Source of the DNA: JANQMY01 sp965228775 | GTDB lineage: Bacteria; Pseudomonadota; Alphaproteobacteria; JANQMY01 | NCBI GenBank assembly: GCA_965228775.1 | Contig: OZ245840.1 | Span: 310,001 to 374,000, forward strand | Length of the DNA: 64,000 nt | Direction: 5' to 3' | Shown here: piece after piece, positions 8,616-18,574 of the stretch | Numbering within the stretch: the first letter of the stretch is position 1 | Layout: each line of letters starts with the position of its first letter | Translations under genes and position numbers: made by a program | Notes under the pieces: model-generated | What the model was told of the DNA's origin: nothing | Databases searched by the model: none | The model's input: only the letters and a program-made list of their open reading frames with translations

Positions 8616-10780
8616 TAGAATGCCCTCACAGCGAACAGCGTCGTCAAGAATGCAACGCCAATCAACATGGCAAATGCGTAGTGATAGATGTAACCGGTCT
8701 GTAGCTGGATAACCCGCTTCGTCGTATCAAGCACCCTGGCAGATATGCCATCCGGGCCGAAGCCATCAATGAGCCACCCATCCCCCTGTTTCCAAAGGGC
8801 ACGCCCGAGCCAACGCGCCGGCCGCACGAAGATGAAGTCATAGAGCTCATCGAAGTACCATTTGTTGTAGAGGAACAGATAGACCGGGTTCCGCCGGGCA
8901 GCGATTTTCGCCGGTAGATCAGGCCGTGAAATATAGAAATACCACGCGATCATAAAACCGATCACCGTCACGACCACCGGTGCCAAAACCACCCAAGTTG
9001 GCGCATGGTGCCCATGTCCTCCTCCATGATCATCGGCGTGGCCGCCGGCGTGATCATCTCCTGCGGAAGCATGGCCATCACCGCTATGATCGGCAGCCGC
9101 AGAACTGTGATCGCTCACCGCAGCGTGGGTGTCTCCATGATCCGTGGCAGCAGCGCTGAGCTCGTTTGTGACATCGGAATGACCGCCTGCGGCAGCAGAG
9201 CTATGGCTGCCTTCGTCGTGATGCTTGTCCGCCTTCGCTTCATGATGACCACCGTGATCGCTGACATAGATGGCATCACCCCAGAAATTGTCCGACTTGC
9301 TTCCGATAAAGGCATCCTTGAAGCCGTAACCAGCAATAATCGACCCGGCAACCAGAATGACCAGCGGCAATAACATGACACTGCCGGACTCGTGCACCTT
9401 TTTAAGCACTTCGTTTGAAGCGCGATGCGGACCATGGAATGTCATAAAGACCAGGCGCCATGAGTAGAACGATGTCATCAACGCGGCGGTGACGCCCATC
9501 CAGAACGCATACATCCCAACAGTGGTTTCCGCGGCGTAGGCGAGTTCGATGACAGCGTCTTTGGACGCAAAGCCTGCAAACCCCCAATTCGTAAATGGTA
9601 TGCCTACACCTGTAAGCGCCAGCGTTCCGACGACCATAAAGAACCAGGTAAACGGCATCATGGTCTGCAGACCACCCATTTTGCGCATGTCTTGTTCATC
9701 GGACATGCCGTGAATGACGGACCCGGCGCACAAGAAAAGAAGCGCCTTAAAGAAAGCATGTGTGAACAGGTGGAACATGGCGGCGCCGTAGGCGGACACG
9801 CCAGCTGCGAAGAACATATAACCCAGCTGACTGCACGTAGAGTAAGCGATGACCCGTTTGATGTCGTTTTGAAACAAGCCGATGGTCGCAGCAAAGAACG
9901 CCGTGGTTGCCCCAATCACCGTTACGACGGCCAGAGCATTCGGCGCATATTCGAACATGGGTGAGCAGCGGCACACCAAGAAAACGCCTGCCGTCACCAT
10001 GGTCGCCGCATGGATAAGCGCCGAGACGGGTGTTGGGCCTTCCATCGCGTCGGGCAGCCAAGTATGCAGGAAGAACTGCGCGGACTTACCCATCGCCCCC
10101 ATGAAGAGCAACAGGCAGATGGTCGTCATGATGTGAACTTCGTACCCCAGGAAAATGAACGTGTCGTCTGCCTTGCTGGGAACCGCCTGAAAAACAGATG
10201 TGAAATCAACCGTATCGAAGACAAAGAAGGTGGCCATAATGCCGAGGGCAAAACCGAAATCCCCCACGCGGTTGACCACAAACGCTTTAATCGCGGCAGC
10301 ATTTGCCGATGGTTTTTTGTACCAGAAACCAATCAGCAAATAAGAAGCAAGACCAACACCTTCCCAACCGAAGAACAATTGCAAGAAGTTGTTGGAGGTC
10401 ACCAGCATCAGCATGGCAAAGGTAAATAACGACAGATACGCGAAGAACCTTGGCCGGTGCGGGTCGTGCGACATGTAACCGATGGAATAAACATGTACGA
10501 CCGACGACACGACGGTCACCACCACCAGCATGACCCGCGTCAGCGCGTCGATCCGCAAGGACCAGTCGACCGCGAAACTTCCGGATTCCATCCACGGCAA
10601 GATATGAATGACCTGTGCGCCGTCACCGCTGCCTTGTGCGAAAGCTATGCAGGAAAGGATAGCGGAGATAATCAGAAAACCACTGGTCACCACCTCCGCT
10701 CCACGGGCGCCAATGGCACGCCCGAAGAACCCGGCAATGATCGCCCCGGCTAGGGGCAGAAAGACGATTGCGGAAAACAT
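8615..10780 (-). CDS. nuoL: NADH-quinone oxidoreductase subunit L with a large His-rich insert
   Basis: 721 residues against about 610-650 for many homologues. The core shows FFLHTWLPDAMEGPTPVSALIHAATMVTAG and the KRVIAYSTCSQLGYMF motif, so it is the distal antiporter-like subunit with the long lateral helix. The extra length comes from a low-complexity segment at about residues 507-593, rich in His, Asp, Gly, Ala and Ser with about 18 histidines. It sits in an extramembrane loop before the next helix at APVVVTVIGFM. The reading frame through the insert is intact, and downstream family motifs resume normally. The function of the insert is unknown; metal or proton buffering is possible. Confidence 0.95.
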   Translation of the reverse strand: MFSAIVFLPLAGAIIAGFFGRAIGARGAEVVTSGFLIISAILSCIAFAQGSGDGAQVIHILPWMESGSFAVDWSLRIDALTRVMLVVVTVVSSVVHVYSIGYMSHDPHRPRFFAYLSLFTFAMLMLVTSNNFLQLFFGWEGVGLASYLLIGFWYKKPSANAAAIKAFVVNRVGDFGFALGIMATFFVFDTVDFTSVFQAVPSKADDTFIFLGYEVHIMTTICLLLFMGAMGKSAQFFLHTWLPDAMEGPTPVSALIHAATMVTAGVFLVCRCSPMFEYAPNALAVVTVIGATTAFFAATIGLFQNDIKRVIAYSTCSQLGYMFFAAGVSAYGAAMFHLFTHAFFKALLFLCAGSVIHGMSDEQDMRKMGGLQTMMPFTWFFMVVGTLALTGVGIPFTNWGFAGFASKDAVIELAYAAETTVGMYAFWMGVTAALMTSFYSWRLVFMTFHGPHRASNEVLKKVHESGSVMLLPLVILVAGSIIAGYGFKDAFIGSKSDNFWGDAIYVSDHGGHHEAKADKHHDEGSHSSAAAGGHSDVTNELSAAATDHGDTHAAVSDHSSAAADHSGDGHASAGDDHAGGHADDHGGGHGHHAPTWVVLAPVVVTVIGFMIAWYFYISRPDLPAKIAARRNPVYLFLYNKWYFDELYDFIFVRPARWLGRALWKQGDGWLIDGFGPDGISARVLDTTKRVIQLQTGYIYHYAFAMLIGVAFLTTLFAVRAF

Positions 10781-10799
10781 GAATTAAGTGCCCCTACCC

Positions 10800-11111
10800 T
10801 TACCCGCGCATTTGATTGATATCTTGAACCGCAATCGTGCCGCGGTTTCTGAAGTAAACCACCAAGATCGCCAGTCCGATCGCCGCTTCGGCGGCCGCAA
10901 CTGTCAGCACAAAGATTGCAAACACCTGACCGACCAGATCGTTAAGATGGGTCGAAAAGGCGACCAGATTGATGTTCACCGCCAGAAGCATAAGTTCGAT
11001 CGACATCAAGATGATGATGACGTTTTTCTGGTTCAGAAAAATGCCGAAAACGCCCAACGAAAACAGAATGGCGGCGACTGTAAGATAATGTCCGAGCCCG
11101 ATTTCTAACAT
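10800..11111 (-). CDS. nuoK: NADH-quinone oxidoreductase subunit K
   Basis: 103 residues with three transmembrane helices. The family motifs FLNQKNVIIILMSIELMLLA and VAAAEAAIGLAILV hold the conserved membrane glutamates of the proton path. It lies between nuoJ (12 bases upstream) and nuoL (19 bases downstream) in the standard order. Size and sequence are typical. Confidence 0.97.
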   Translation of the reverse strand: MLEIGLGHYLTVAAILFSLGVFGIFLNQKNVIIILMSIELMLLAVNINLVAFSTHLNDLVGQVFAIFVLTVAAAEAAIGLAILVVYFRNRGTIAVQDINQMRG

Positions 11112-11123
11112 AATGCGTTTCGC

Positions 11124-11741
11124 CTAAAGACCTTGACCGGGTTTGACGTCCACAAGCTGAACTGCCTCTTCCACAGAACGGTTCACCTGCTCACTGATGT
11201 TTTGCTTTTTTACGCCTTCGCGTTGGCGCAGAGTCAGAACGATGGCACCGATCATGGCGATCAATAGAACGATTCCGGCCGCCTGGAAAAAGTAGACGTA
11301 CTTTGTATAGATGATCTGCCCAAGCGCTTCGGCATTCGTAATGCCCGATTCTATCGGTGGCTGTTTAGCGGCGACGGTTTCGCCAATCGCTCCGGAAAAC
11401 TGCCAAGCCGCTAGCACAAAGATCAGTTCTACGGTCAACAAGAGCCCGATCGGCAGTCCAACCGGTAAATAACTTAAAAACCCTTGCCGAAGTTCCGTGA
11501 AGTTGATGTCCAGCATCATCACGACGAAGAGAAACAAAACGGCGACGGCGCCCACATAAACGATCACCAACGTCATCGCCAGGAGCTCCGCCCCCTGAAG
11601 AACAAACAGCCCCGCTGAGTTAAAGAACGCCAAGATCAGGAAGAGAACCGAATGCACAGGATTGCGTGCAGAGATCACCATCACCGCAGACGCAATTGTA
11701 ATGCCCGCAAACAAATAGAAGGCTAACGCCTGCACTACCAT
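11124..11741 (-). CDS. nuoJ: NADH-quinone oxidoreductase subunit J
   Basis: 205 residues with five hydrophobic helices. The conserved NPVHSVLFLILAFFNSAGLFVL and TLVIVYVGAVAVLFLFVVMML, including the helix with a pi-bulge, identify NuoJ. The tail after the last helix is polar and about 30 residues long. A gap of 118 bases separates it from nuoI, the largest inside the nuo operon, and I see no gene in it. Confidence 0.96.
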   Translation of the reverse strand: MVVQALAFYLFAGITIASAVMVISARNPVHSVLFLILAFFNSAGLFVLQGAELLAMTLVIVYVGAVAVLFLFVVMMLDINFTELRQGFLSYLPVGLPIGLLLTVELIFVLAAWQFSGAIGETVAAKQPPIESGITNAEALGQIIYTKYVYFFQAAGIVLLIAMIGAIVLTLRQREGVKKQNISEQVNRSVEEAVQLVDVKPGQGL

Positions 11742-11859
11742 TTCAGTTTCTCCTCCACCTGAAAGGCATTAACCGAATGAACGCCGGTTAATTGGAATGA
11801 AGCAAATGTCCGTCCCGAATTCGAACATCTGCCTTTTGGAATTGGCCCCCGAAAACGAT

Positions 11860-12348
11860 CTACCTGTACGGTGCGTCCAATTCCAGATTGCGGGCAATCT
11901 CTCGCTCCCAACGGTCTCCATTCGCGAGCAGCTTGTCCTTGTCATAAAGAAGTTCTTCTCGAGTCTCCGTTGCAAACTCGAAATTCGGTCCCTCAACGAT
12001 CGCGTCTACGGGACATGCCTCTTGGCAGAAGCCACAATAAATGCACTTCACCATATCGATGTCATAACGCGTGGTCCGCCGACTGCCGTCTTCACGTGGT
12101 TCCGCCTCAATCGTAATGGCTTGCGCCGGGCAAATCGCTTCGCAAAGTTTGCAGGCAATGCAACGCTCTTCCCCATTCGGGTATCGCCGCAGGGCATGTT
12201 CGCCTCGAAACCTTGGACTCAACGGTCCCTTCTCGAACGGATAGTTCACGGTCGCCTTGGGCTTGAAGAAGTAACGCATCGCAAGCCCAAAACTTGCGAC
12301 GAACTCCTGCAGCATGATTGCCCGTGCTGTTCTATCCAAGAATGCCAT
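11860..12348 (-). CDS. nuoI: NADH-quinone oxidoreductase subunit I, two [4Fe-4S] ferredoxin
   Basis: 162 residues from the ATG at 12346-12348, which follows a GAGGGT ribosome site. A longer in-frame opening up to 12459 exists, but its extra 37 residues do not look like NuoI and it would overlap nuoH. Two ferredoxin motifs, CIACKLCEAICP and CIYCGFCQEACP, bind clusters N6a and N6b, which pass electrons towards NuoB. The start MAFLDRTARA and the tail ending in DAPYR are as in other Alphaproteobacteria. Confidence 0.96.
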   Translation of the reverse strand: MAFLDRTARAIMLQEFVASFGLAMRYFFKPKATVNYPFEKGPLSPRFRGEHALRRYPNGEERCIACKLCEAICPAQAITIEAEPREDGSRRTTRYDIDMVKCIYCGFCQEACPVDAIVEGPNFEFATETREELLYDKDKLLANGDRWEREIARNLELDAPYR

Positions 12349-12377
12349 TACCGAACCCTCGACATGATCCAAACGCG

Positions 12378-13391
12378 TTACGGTGCTAGATCGAAGAACT
12401 GTAGAACACCCGCCGTTATCACGACCCAAGCCAATGACAGCGGCAGAAAGACCTTCCACCCAAGGCGCATCAGCTGATCGTAGCGGTAGCGGGGTACCAT
12501 GGCTTTCACCATGGCGAACATGAAAAACATCGCGACAATTTTGAACGCAAACCAGAATTGGCCTGGCAGCCAGTTAAACGGCGCCATATCGATCGGCGGA
12601 AGCCATCCCCCCAGAAACAAGATGGTGGTCATCGCACACATCAAAACGATGTTGAGATATTCACCGATCATGAACAGGAGATAGGGCGTCGAAGAATATT
12701 CGACCTGATATCCCGCTACCAATTCTGATTCAGCTTCCGGCAGATCGAATGGTGGCCGGTTCGTCTCCGCCAGCGCAGAAATGAAGAACACCACGAACAT
12801 CGGGAAGTGCGGAATGAAGTACCAAATGCTCTCTTCTTGCGCCTTGACGATGCCGGACAGGTTAAGTGTGCCTGCCGTCAGCAGAACCGTGACGATGACA
12901 AAGCCGATCGACACCTCATAAGAGACCATTTGGGCAGCCGACCGCAGCCCACCCAGAAATGGGTACTTCGAATTGGACGCCCACCCGCCCATGATGATGC
13001 CATAGACGCCGAGAGACGAGATCGCAAAAAGGTAAAGGATGCCCACATTAATGTCGGCAATAACCCAACCATCGCCCACTGGCACAACAACCCAAGCCGC
13101 CATTGCCAGCGTAAAGGTGATCAGCGGTGCCAACAGATAGACGGCCTTGTTGGCGCTCGACGGGATCAAGGCCTCTTTAAATACGAATTTCAGGAAGTCA
13201 GCGAAAGACTGCAACAATCCGAATGCGCCGACCACGTTTGGCCCGCGCCGAAGCTGAACCGCCGCCCAAATTTTCCTGTCCGCCAACAACAAGAAGGCGA
13301 GCGATACCAGCAAAACGACCATCAACAGCAACGACTGGCCGACAATCCAAAGGAAGGGCCAGACATAATCAGTCATGAATTGCTCATCCAT
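12378..13391 (-). CDS. nuoH: NADH-quinone oxidoreductase subunit H
   Basis: 337 residues with about eight helices. The quinone-channel signature QLRRGPNVVGAFGLLQSFAD and the ETNRPPFDLPEAESELVAGY loop are intact; the latter carries the conserved acidic residues of the E-channel. The subunit joins the peripheral and membrane arms and forms much of the ubiquinone tunnel. It overlaps the end of nuoG by 8 bases. Confidence 0.97.
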   Translation of the reverse strand: MDEQFMTDYVWPFLWIVGQSLLLMVVLLVSLAFLLLADRKIWAAVQLRRGPNVVGAFGLLQSFADFLKFVFKEALIPSSANKAVYLLAPLITFTLAMAAWVVVPVGDGWVIADINVGILYLFAISSLGVYGIIMGGWASNSKYPFLGGLRSAAQMVSYEVSIGFVIVTVLLTAGTLNLSGIVKAQEESIWYFIPHFPMFVVFFISALAETNRPPFDLPEAESELVAGYQVEYSSTPYLLFMIGEYLNIVLMCAMTTILFLGGWLPPIDMAPFNWLPGQFWFAFKIVAMFFMFAMVKAMVPRYRYDQLMRLGWKVFLPLSLAWVVITAGVLQFFDLAP

Positions 13392-15477
13392 GGGTGCCCG
13401 TCACTTCCTCGCCTTTTTGGCGTTCTGCGAAAAGTGCCGAACATTCAGCCATTGTCTCGCTCGCTCGTGCGATGGGGTTGGTCAAATAATAGTTGGAGAC
13501 CGGAAGCTCAAAGGCTTGGCCACTAAGGCCACCGACATTGCCCCCCGCAAGAGACTTCACATCGCTTGGATCGCTCGTGGTTATCTCATCGATCATGCCC
13601 AGATGAGGATGCTCGGACACTAACGCTTGCCGAAGGTCCGCCAGCGTATCGTATGGCAATGGTTTGCCGACTGCGGCGGACAAGGCCCTCAGGATTTTCC
13701 AGTCCTCCCGCGCTTCCCCAGGCGGGAAGCTGGCAGCCTTGCCTTCCTGTACACGACCTTCTGTATTCACCCATAAAGCATGCTTTTCGGTGTAGGCGGC
13801 CCCGGGCAGAATGACATCCGCCATATGCGCGCCTTGGTCGCCATGACTTCCCTGATAAACAACAAACGCTTCACCAAACAGGTCAGTCTTGCTGCCGGCA
13901 CCAAGCTCGTCGGTACCAAGCAAAAACACCAGACCGATTTCTCCGGAACGGCATCCCTCCAAAATCGCTTTTGTGTCTTTCCCGCCAGTATCAGGAACCA
14001 GACCGATGTCTAGTCCCCCCACCCGCGATGCTGCCGTATGCAGAACATTAAAGCCATTCCAGCCATCACTCAGCATGCCGGTGCTGTCTGCGATCTTGGC
14101 GGCAAGGGTTAGTGCACTCTGCCCATCCGCTCCGGACAATGCTCCCTGACCGATAATCAAAAGCGGCCGCTCCGCAGACTTGAGCTTCTCAGCAAAGCTA
14201 TGGCGCCCATCCGCAAGTTCTTGCAGCGTTTGTGCGCCAGCGCCCAGCGTTTCCGCAGGATAAGTGAGATCAAGACTGGGGCCGACCAATCCGATGGGAA
14301 CATTTCGATCAAGATACGCTTTGCGGATCCGCGCATTGAGGACCGGTGCTTCCCAGCGCGGATTTGAACCGATCAGCAAAATCGCATCTGCTTCTTCAAT
14401 ACCGCCAATCGTCGAGTTGAAAATGTAGGCGCCTCTGGGACCGCTTAGTGGTGTACCGTCCTGACGGCAGTCCATGTGAGGACTTTCGAGTGACACCCAG
14501 AGGTCTTTCAGCGCCTTCATTGACTCCAGGCAGACCTGATCGCCGCTCAACGCCGCAATCTTCTGACCGCCCAACTCGTTCACTTTTGAGGCAACAGTTT
14601 CGAATGCGTCGTCCCAAGATGCCGCAGCCAGTTTTCCATCCTTGCGAATGAAAGGCCGATCAAGACGCTGCCGCGAGAGGCCGTCGCATGCAAACCGTGC
14701 CTTGTCTGAAATCCATTCTTCGTTAACGTCTTCATTTAGCCGCGGCAACACGCGCATCACTTCACGACCACGACTGTCGACGCGAATGGCCGAACCGACC
14801 GCGTCCATCACATCGACGGATTCCGTATTGCGCAATTCCCAAGGGCGCGCCGAAAAAGCATAAGGCTTCGACGTCAGTGCCCCCACGGGACACAGATCAA
14901 TCACATTGCCGGAAAGTTCCGAATTGACCGCCTGCTCCAGATAGGTGGTGACTTCCATGTCCTCACCACGGCCAATCGCACCGATTTCTTCCACACCGGC
15001 AACTTCCGTGGAAAACCGAACGCAGCGCGTACAATGGATACACCGTGTCATGATCGTTTTGATCAGCGGTCCCATATATTTTTCTTCGACGGCGCGCTTA
15101 TTTTCTTCATAACGAGACGTATCAACGCCATAAGCCATCGCCTGATCTTGCAGGTCGCATTCGCCGCCCTGGTCGCAAATCGGGCAATCCAGTGGATGGT
15201 TGATCAGCAGAAATTCCATCACACCTTCGCGGGCCTTCTTAACTGTCGGCGTGTTGGTGTGAATGACCATGCCATCCGCTACGGGCATCGCGCAGGAAGC
15301 GACCGGCTTTGGAGATTTCTCCATTTCCACCAGGCACATGCGGCAATTGCCTGCAATCGACAGTCGCTCGTGATAGCAGAAACGTGGAATCTCGGCGCCC
15401 GCCAACTCGCAGGCCTGAAGAACCGTCAAACCCGCTTCGACTTCTATTTCATTTCCGTCAACTGTTACGTTCGGCAT
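13384..15477 (-). CDS. nuoG: NADH-quinone oxidoreductase subunit G
   Basis: 697 residues. The N-terminal [2Fe-2S] ferredoxin domain has cysteines in RFCYHERLSIAGNCRMCLVEM. Next come the His-Cys3 [4Fe-4S] motif NHPLDCPICDQGGECDLQDQ and a second [4Fe-4S] set, RCIHCTRCVRF with a later DLCPVGAL. The remainder is a molybdopterin-oxidoreductase-like domain without cofactor function in this family. The extra N7 cluster cysteines found in E. coli are not evident. The subunit carries electrons from NuoF/E towards NuoI. Confidence 0.96.
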   Translation of the reverse strand: MPNVTVDGNEIEVEAGLTVLQACELAGAEIPRFCYHERLSIAGNCRMCLVEMEKSPKPVASCAMPVADGMVIHTNTPTVKKAREGVMEFLLINHPLDCPICDQGGECDLQDQAMAYGVDTSRYEENKRAVEEKYMGPLIKTIMTRCIHCTRCVRFSTEVAGVEEIGAIGRGEDMEVTTYLEQAVNSELSGNVIDLCPVGALTSKPYAFSARPWELRNTESVDVMDAVGSAIRVDSRGREVMRVLPRLNEDVNEEWISDKARFACDGLSRQRLDRPFIRKDGKLAAASWDDAFETVASKVNELGGQKIAALSGDQVCLESMKALKDLWVSLESPHMDCRQDGTPLSGPRGAYIFNSTIGGIEEADAILLIGSNPRWEAPVLNARIRKAYLDRNVPIGLVGPSLDLTYPAETLGAGAQTLQELADGRHSFAEKLKSAERPLLIIGQGALSGADGQSALTLAAKIADSTGMLSDGWNGFNVLHTAASRVGGLDIGLVPDTGGKDTKAILEGCRSGEIGLVFLLGTDELGAGSKTDLFGEAFVVYQGSHGDQGAHMADVILPGAAYTEKHALWVNTEGRVQEGKAASFPPGEAREDWKILRALSAAVGKPLPYDTLADLRQALVSEHPHLGMIDEITTSDPSDVKSLAGGNVGGLSGQAFELPVSNYYLTNPIARASETMAECSALFAERQKGEEVTGTHG

Positions 15478-15484
15478 CTAAATT

Positions 15485-16765
15485 CTACTCCGCCGCAACC
15501 GCCGGGACACCCCCGATGCGTTCTTCAATCTCATGCCTGAAATGGCGTATCAGACCTTGGATCGGCCAAGCCGCCGCGTCCCCCAACGCACAAATGGTGT
15601 GGCCTTCGACCTGCTTGGTAACTTCGAAGAGCATGTCGATTTCTTCAACGTCCGCCTCACCGCGCACCATGCGCTCAAGCACCCGCCACATCCAGCCGGT
15701 CCCTTCACGGCATGGCGTACACTGACCGCAACTTTCATGCTTATAGAAATAAGCAAGACGCGCGATCGCCTTAATAAGGTCCGTCGACTTGTCCATCACA
15801 ATGACAGCCGCCGTCCCTAATCCGCTTTGAACATCTTTGAGAGAATCAAAATCCATTAAAACGGTATCGCACACATCCTTGGGGATCATCGGAACCGACG
15901 AGCCACCGGGGATCACGGCCTTCAGGTTTTCCCATCCGCCGCGCACGCCACCCGCATGCTTCTCGATAAGCTCCTTGAGCGGAATACCCATCTCTTCTTC
16001 CACATTACACGGATTATTCACATGTCCGGAAATGCAGAAAACTTTGGTCCCTGTGTTATTGGGCCGTCCCAATCCTGCAAACCAATCCGCGCCACGGCGA
16101 AGAATGGTTGGCGTAACTGCAATCGATTCCACATTGTTCACAGTGGTCGGGCATCCATAAAGACCTACATTCGCCGGGAACGGTGGCTTCAAGCGCGGCT
16201 GGCCCTTTTTGCCTTCAAGGCTTTCCAGCAGGGCTGTTTCTTCACCACAGATGTAAGCGCCGGCACCGTGGTGGAGGTAGAGATCGAAATCCCATCCGGA
16301 CCCTGCAGCGTTCTTGCCGAGGAGACCGGCCTCATACGCCTCATCTACAGCAGCTTGCAAGCGCTCCCGCTCGCGAATGAACTCGCCACGCAGATAGATG
16401 TAGCAGGCGTGAGCCCGCATCGCGAAACTAGCGACCAAACATCCTTCGATGAGGATGTGCGGGTCGTGCCGCATAATATCGCGGTCCTTACACGTGCCAG
16501 GTTCGGATTCGTCGGCGTTGACCACAAGATAGTGGGGCCGTTCCCCCACTTCCTTCGGCATGAATGTCCATTTCAGGCCTGTCGGGAAACCAGCACCGCC
16601 TCGTCCCCGCAAACCGGACTCTTTGATCTCTTCCGAAATCGCGTCATGACCGCGCTCCAAAAGTTTGGCGGTACCGTCCCAGGCGCCCCGCTTGCGCGCG
16701 GCTGGAAGACGCCAGTCTTGCAGCCCATAGAGGTTTGTGAAAATGCGGTCTTTATCTTGAAGCAT
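15485..16765 (-). CDS. nuoF: NADH-quinone oxidoreductase subunit F, FMN and NADH binding
   Basis: 426 residues. Glycine-rich GLRGRGGAGFPTGLKW binds NADH/FMN, and YICGEETALLESLEGKKGQPR is the conserved FMN-site segment. ESCGQCTPCREG with a downstream Cys binds the N3 [4Fe-4S] cluster. The enzyme oxidises NADH at the tip of the peripheral arm. It shares one base with the nuoE stop and lies 7 bases before nuoG. Confidence 0.97.
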   Translation of the reverse strand: MLQDKDRIFTNLYGLQDWRLPAARKRGAWDGTAKLLERGHDAISEEIKESGLRGRGGAGFPTGLKWTFMPKEVGERPHYLVVNADESEPGTCKDRDIMRHDPHILIEGCLVASFAMRAHACYIYLRGEFIRERERLQAAVDEAYEAGLLGKNAAGSGWDFDLYLHHGAGAYICGEETALLESLEGKKGQPRLKPPFPANVGLYGCPTTVNNVESIAVTPTILRRGADWFAGLGRPNNTGTKVFCISGHVNNPCNVEEEMGIPLKELIEKHAGGVRGGWENLKAVIPGGSSVPMIPKDVCDTVLMDFDSLKDVQSGLGTAAVIVMDKSTDLIKAIARLAYFYKHESCGQCTPCREGTGWMWRVLERMVRGEADVEEIDMLFEVTKQVEGHTICALGDAAAWPIQGLIRHFRHEIEERIGGVPAVAAE

Positions 16766-17391
16766 TAGTCTTCCCCGCGCCCCGCATAGAGTGCTTCGTC
16801 CAAGAGTGTTGTGGCGCCCCCCGACGGCTCCGAGGAATACCGATCGTTCTGCGGCCCCACCTTCGGCTCCTTGCCTGCACGCAAGTCACTCAAGATGGCT
16901 TCCATTTGAGGCCCATCCAAATCCTCGAAGAAGTCGTCGCCAATTTGAACCATTGGCGCATTCACGCATGCCCCAAGGCACTCTACTTCCATCCAGGAAA
17001 ATGTTCCGTCGTCGGACACAGTATGTGGCTTTTCATGAATATGCTTTTTGCAGGCGGTAACCACATCGTCCGATCCGCGTAGCCAACATGGAGTCGTCGT
17101 GCAAACTTGAATCAGATGCTTCCCGACCGGCGACAGATTGAACATCGTGTAGAAAGTCGCGACTTCGTAGACGCGGATATAGGCCATGTCCAACATATCC
17201 GCGACGTATCGCATCGCTGGTTCGCTAAGCCATCCATCGCCTTGGCGCTGAGCTACCCACAACAACGGAATAACCGCACTGGCCTGACGGCCTTCGGGAT
17301 ACTTCGCGATTTGTTTCTTCGCCCAGTCCAGGTTTTCAGCCGTAAACGAAAATTCCGTAGGCTGATCTTTTGCCAGTCGCCGAACACTCAT
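16765..17391 (-). CDS. nuoE: NADH-quinone oxidoreductase subunit E
   Basis: 208 residues. The thioredoxin-like [2Fe-2S] N1a ligands lie in CTTTPCWLRGS and in ECLGACVNAPM, the usual spacing of four cysteines. After the fold there is a tail of about 50 residues, also common in Alphaproteobacteria. It overlaps nuoD by 4 bases at its start and nuoF by 1 at its end. It works with NuoF in the NADH-dehydrogenase module. Confidence 0.96.
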   Translation of the reverse strand: MSVRRLAKDQPTEFSFTAENLDWAKKQIAKYPEGRQASAVIPLLWVAQRQGDGWLSEPAMRYVADMLDMAYIRVYEVATFYTMFNLSPVGKHLIQVCTTTPCWLRGSDDVVTACKKHIHEKPHTVSDDGTFSWMEVECLGACVNAPMVQIGDDFFEDLDGPQMEAILSDLRAGKEPKVGPQNDRYSSEPSGGATTLLDEALYAGRGED

Positions 17392-18566
17392 CGGTCAATC
17401 TCCCCGAACACAACATCCAGGGATCCCAAGATTGCGGACACGTCGGCCAGCATGTGCCCCTTCGTCATATAATCCATTGCCTGAAGGTGCGGAAATCCCG
17501 GCGCCCTGATTTTGCATCGATAGGGTTTGTTGGACCCATCGGATACGAGGTAGACACCAAATTCTCCTTTGGGCGCCTCGACTGCGGCATAGACCTCGCC
17601 TTCTGGAACTCTGTAGCCCTCAGTATAGAGCTTAAAGTGATGGATCAGAGCTTCCATGGACTGTTTCATTTCGCCCCGGCGTGGCGGCGAAACTTTACCG
17701 TCAGTGGTCGTCACCGGACCGTCCGGCATTTTCTCGATGCACTGCTTCATGATGCGAACGCTTTGGCGCATCTCTTCCATCCGGCAAAGATAACGGTCGT
17801 AACAATCGCCGTTTTTGCCGATTGGAATCTCAAAATCCAGTTCCGAATAGCACTCATAGGGCTGAGACCGGCGAAGATCCCACGCCATCCCAGATCCGCG
17901 CACCATCACACCGGAAAAGCCCCAGGCCAGCGCATCTTCCGCGGAGATCACACCGATATCCACATTGCGCTGCTTGAAAATCCTGTTCTCGGTAATAAGC
18001 GCGTCAATGTCATCGATGACATTCGGAAACTGCTCACAAAACGTATAAATGTCTTCGAGCAACTTCGGTGGCAGATCTTGATGGACACCGCCCGGCCGGA
18101 AGTATGCCGCGTGCATACGAGATCCCGACGCACGCTCGTAAAAAACCATCAGTTTTTCGCGCTCTTCGAAGCCCCAAAGCGGTGGCGTCAGCGCGCCCAC
18201 ATCCATTGCTTGCGTGGTTACATTAAGCAGGTGATTCAGCAGACGGCCAATCTCGCTGTACAGCACACGGATATATTGTCCGCGCCTTGGCACAGAGATA
18301 TCGAGAAGCTTTTCAACCGCCAATGCAAACGCGTGCTCCTGGTTCATCGGCGCCACATAATCCAGGCGATCGAAGTATGGCACCGCCTGAAGGTATGTCT
18401 TGTGCTCAATGAGCTTTTCAGTCCCACGGTGCAAAAGACCGATATGGGGGTCAACACGCTCTACAATTTCGCCATCAAGTTCAAGCACCAGGCGTAACAC
18501 GCCGTGAGCCGCCGGATGCTGCGGCCCGAAGTTCAGGCTCAAATTGCGAATTTCCGTCTCGGCCAT
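17388..18566 (-). CDS. nuoD: NADH-quinone oxidoreductase subunit D (49-kDa type)
   Basis: 392 residues, homologous to the large subunit of NiFe hydrogenases without the metal ligands. The opening LNFGPQHPAAHGVLRLVLELDGE includes the conserved His loop that forms the quinone headgroup site. It is a separate gene, not fused to nuoC as in E. coli. It sits 8 bases after nuoC and overlaps nuoE by 4. Confidence 0.97.
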   Translation of the reverse strand: MAETEIRNLSLNFGPQHPAAHGVLRLVLELDGEIVERVDPHIGLLHRGTEKLIEHKTYLQAVPYFDRLDYVAPMNQEHAFALAVEKLLDISVPRRGQYIRVLYSEIGRLLNHLLNVTTQAMDVGALTPPLWGFEEREKLMVFYERASGSRMHAAYFRPGGVHQDLPPKLLEDIYTFCEQFPNVIDDIDALITENRIFKQRNVDIGVISAEDALAWGFSGVMVRGSGMAWDLRRSQPYECYSELDFEIPIGKNGDCYDRYLCRMEEMRQSVRIMKQCIEKMPDGPVTTTDGKVSPPRRGEMKQSMEALIHHFKLYTEGYRVPEGEVYAAVEAPKGEFGVYLVSDGSNKPYRCKIRAPGFPHLQAMDYMTKGHMLADVSAILGSLDVVFGEIDR

Positions 18567-18574
18567 CGCTTGTC

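Noticed and set aside
9005..9373. 122-codon plus-strand frame opposite the NuoL His-rich insert
   Set aside because: Its Met/Ile/Ala/Gly-rich composition is the reverse complement of the His/Asp/Gly repeats; nuoL is intact across it.
17370..18497. 375-codon plus-strand frame opposite nuoD
   Set aside because: Shadow frame of nuoD without recognisable protein features.
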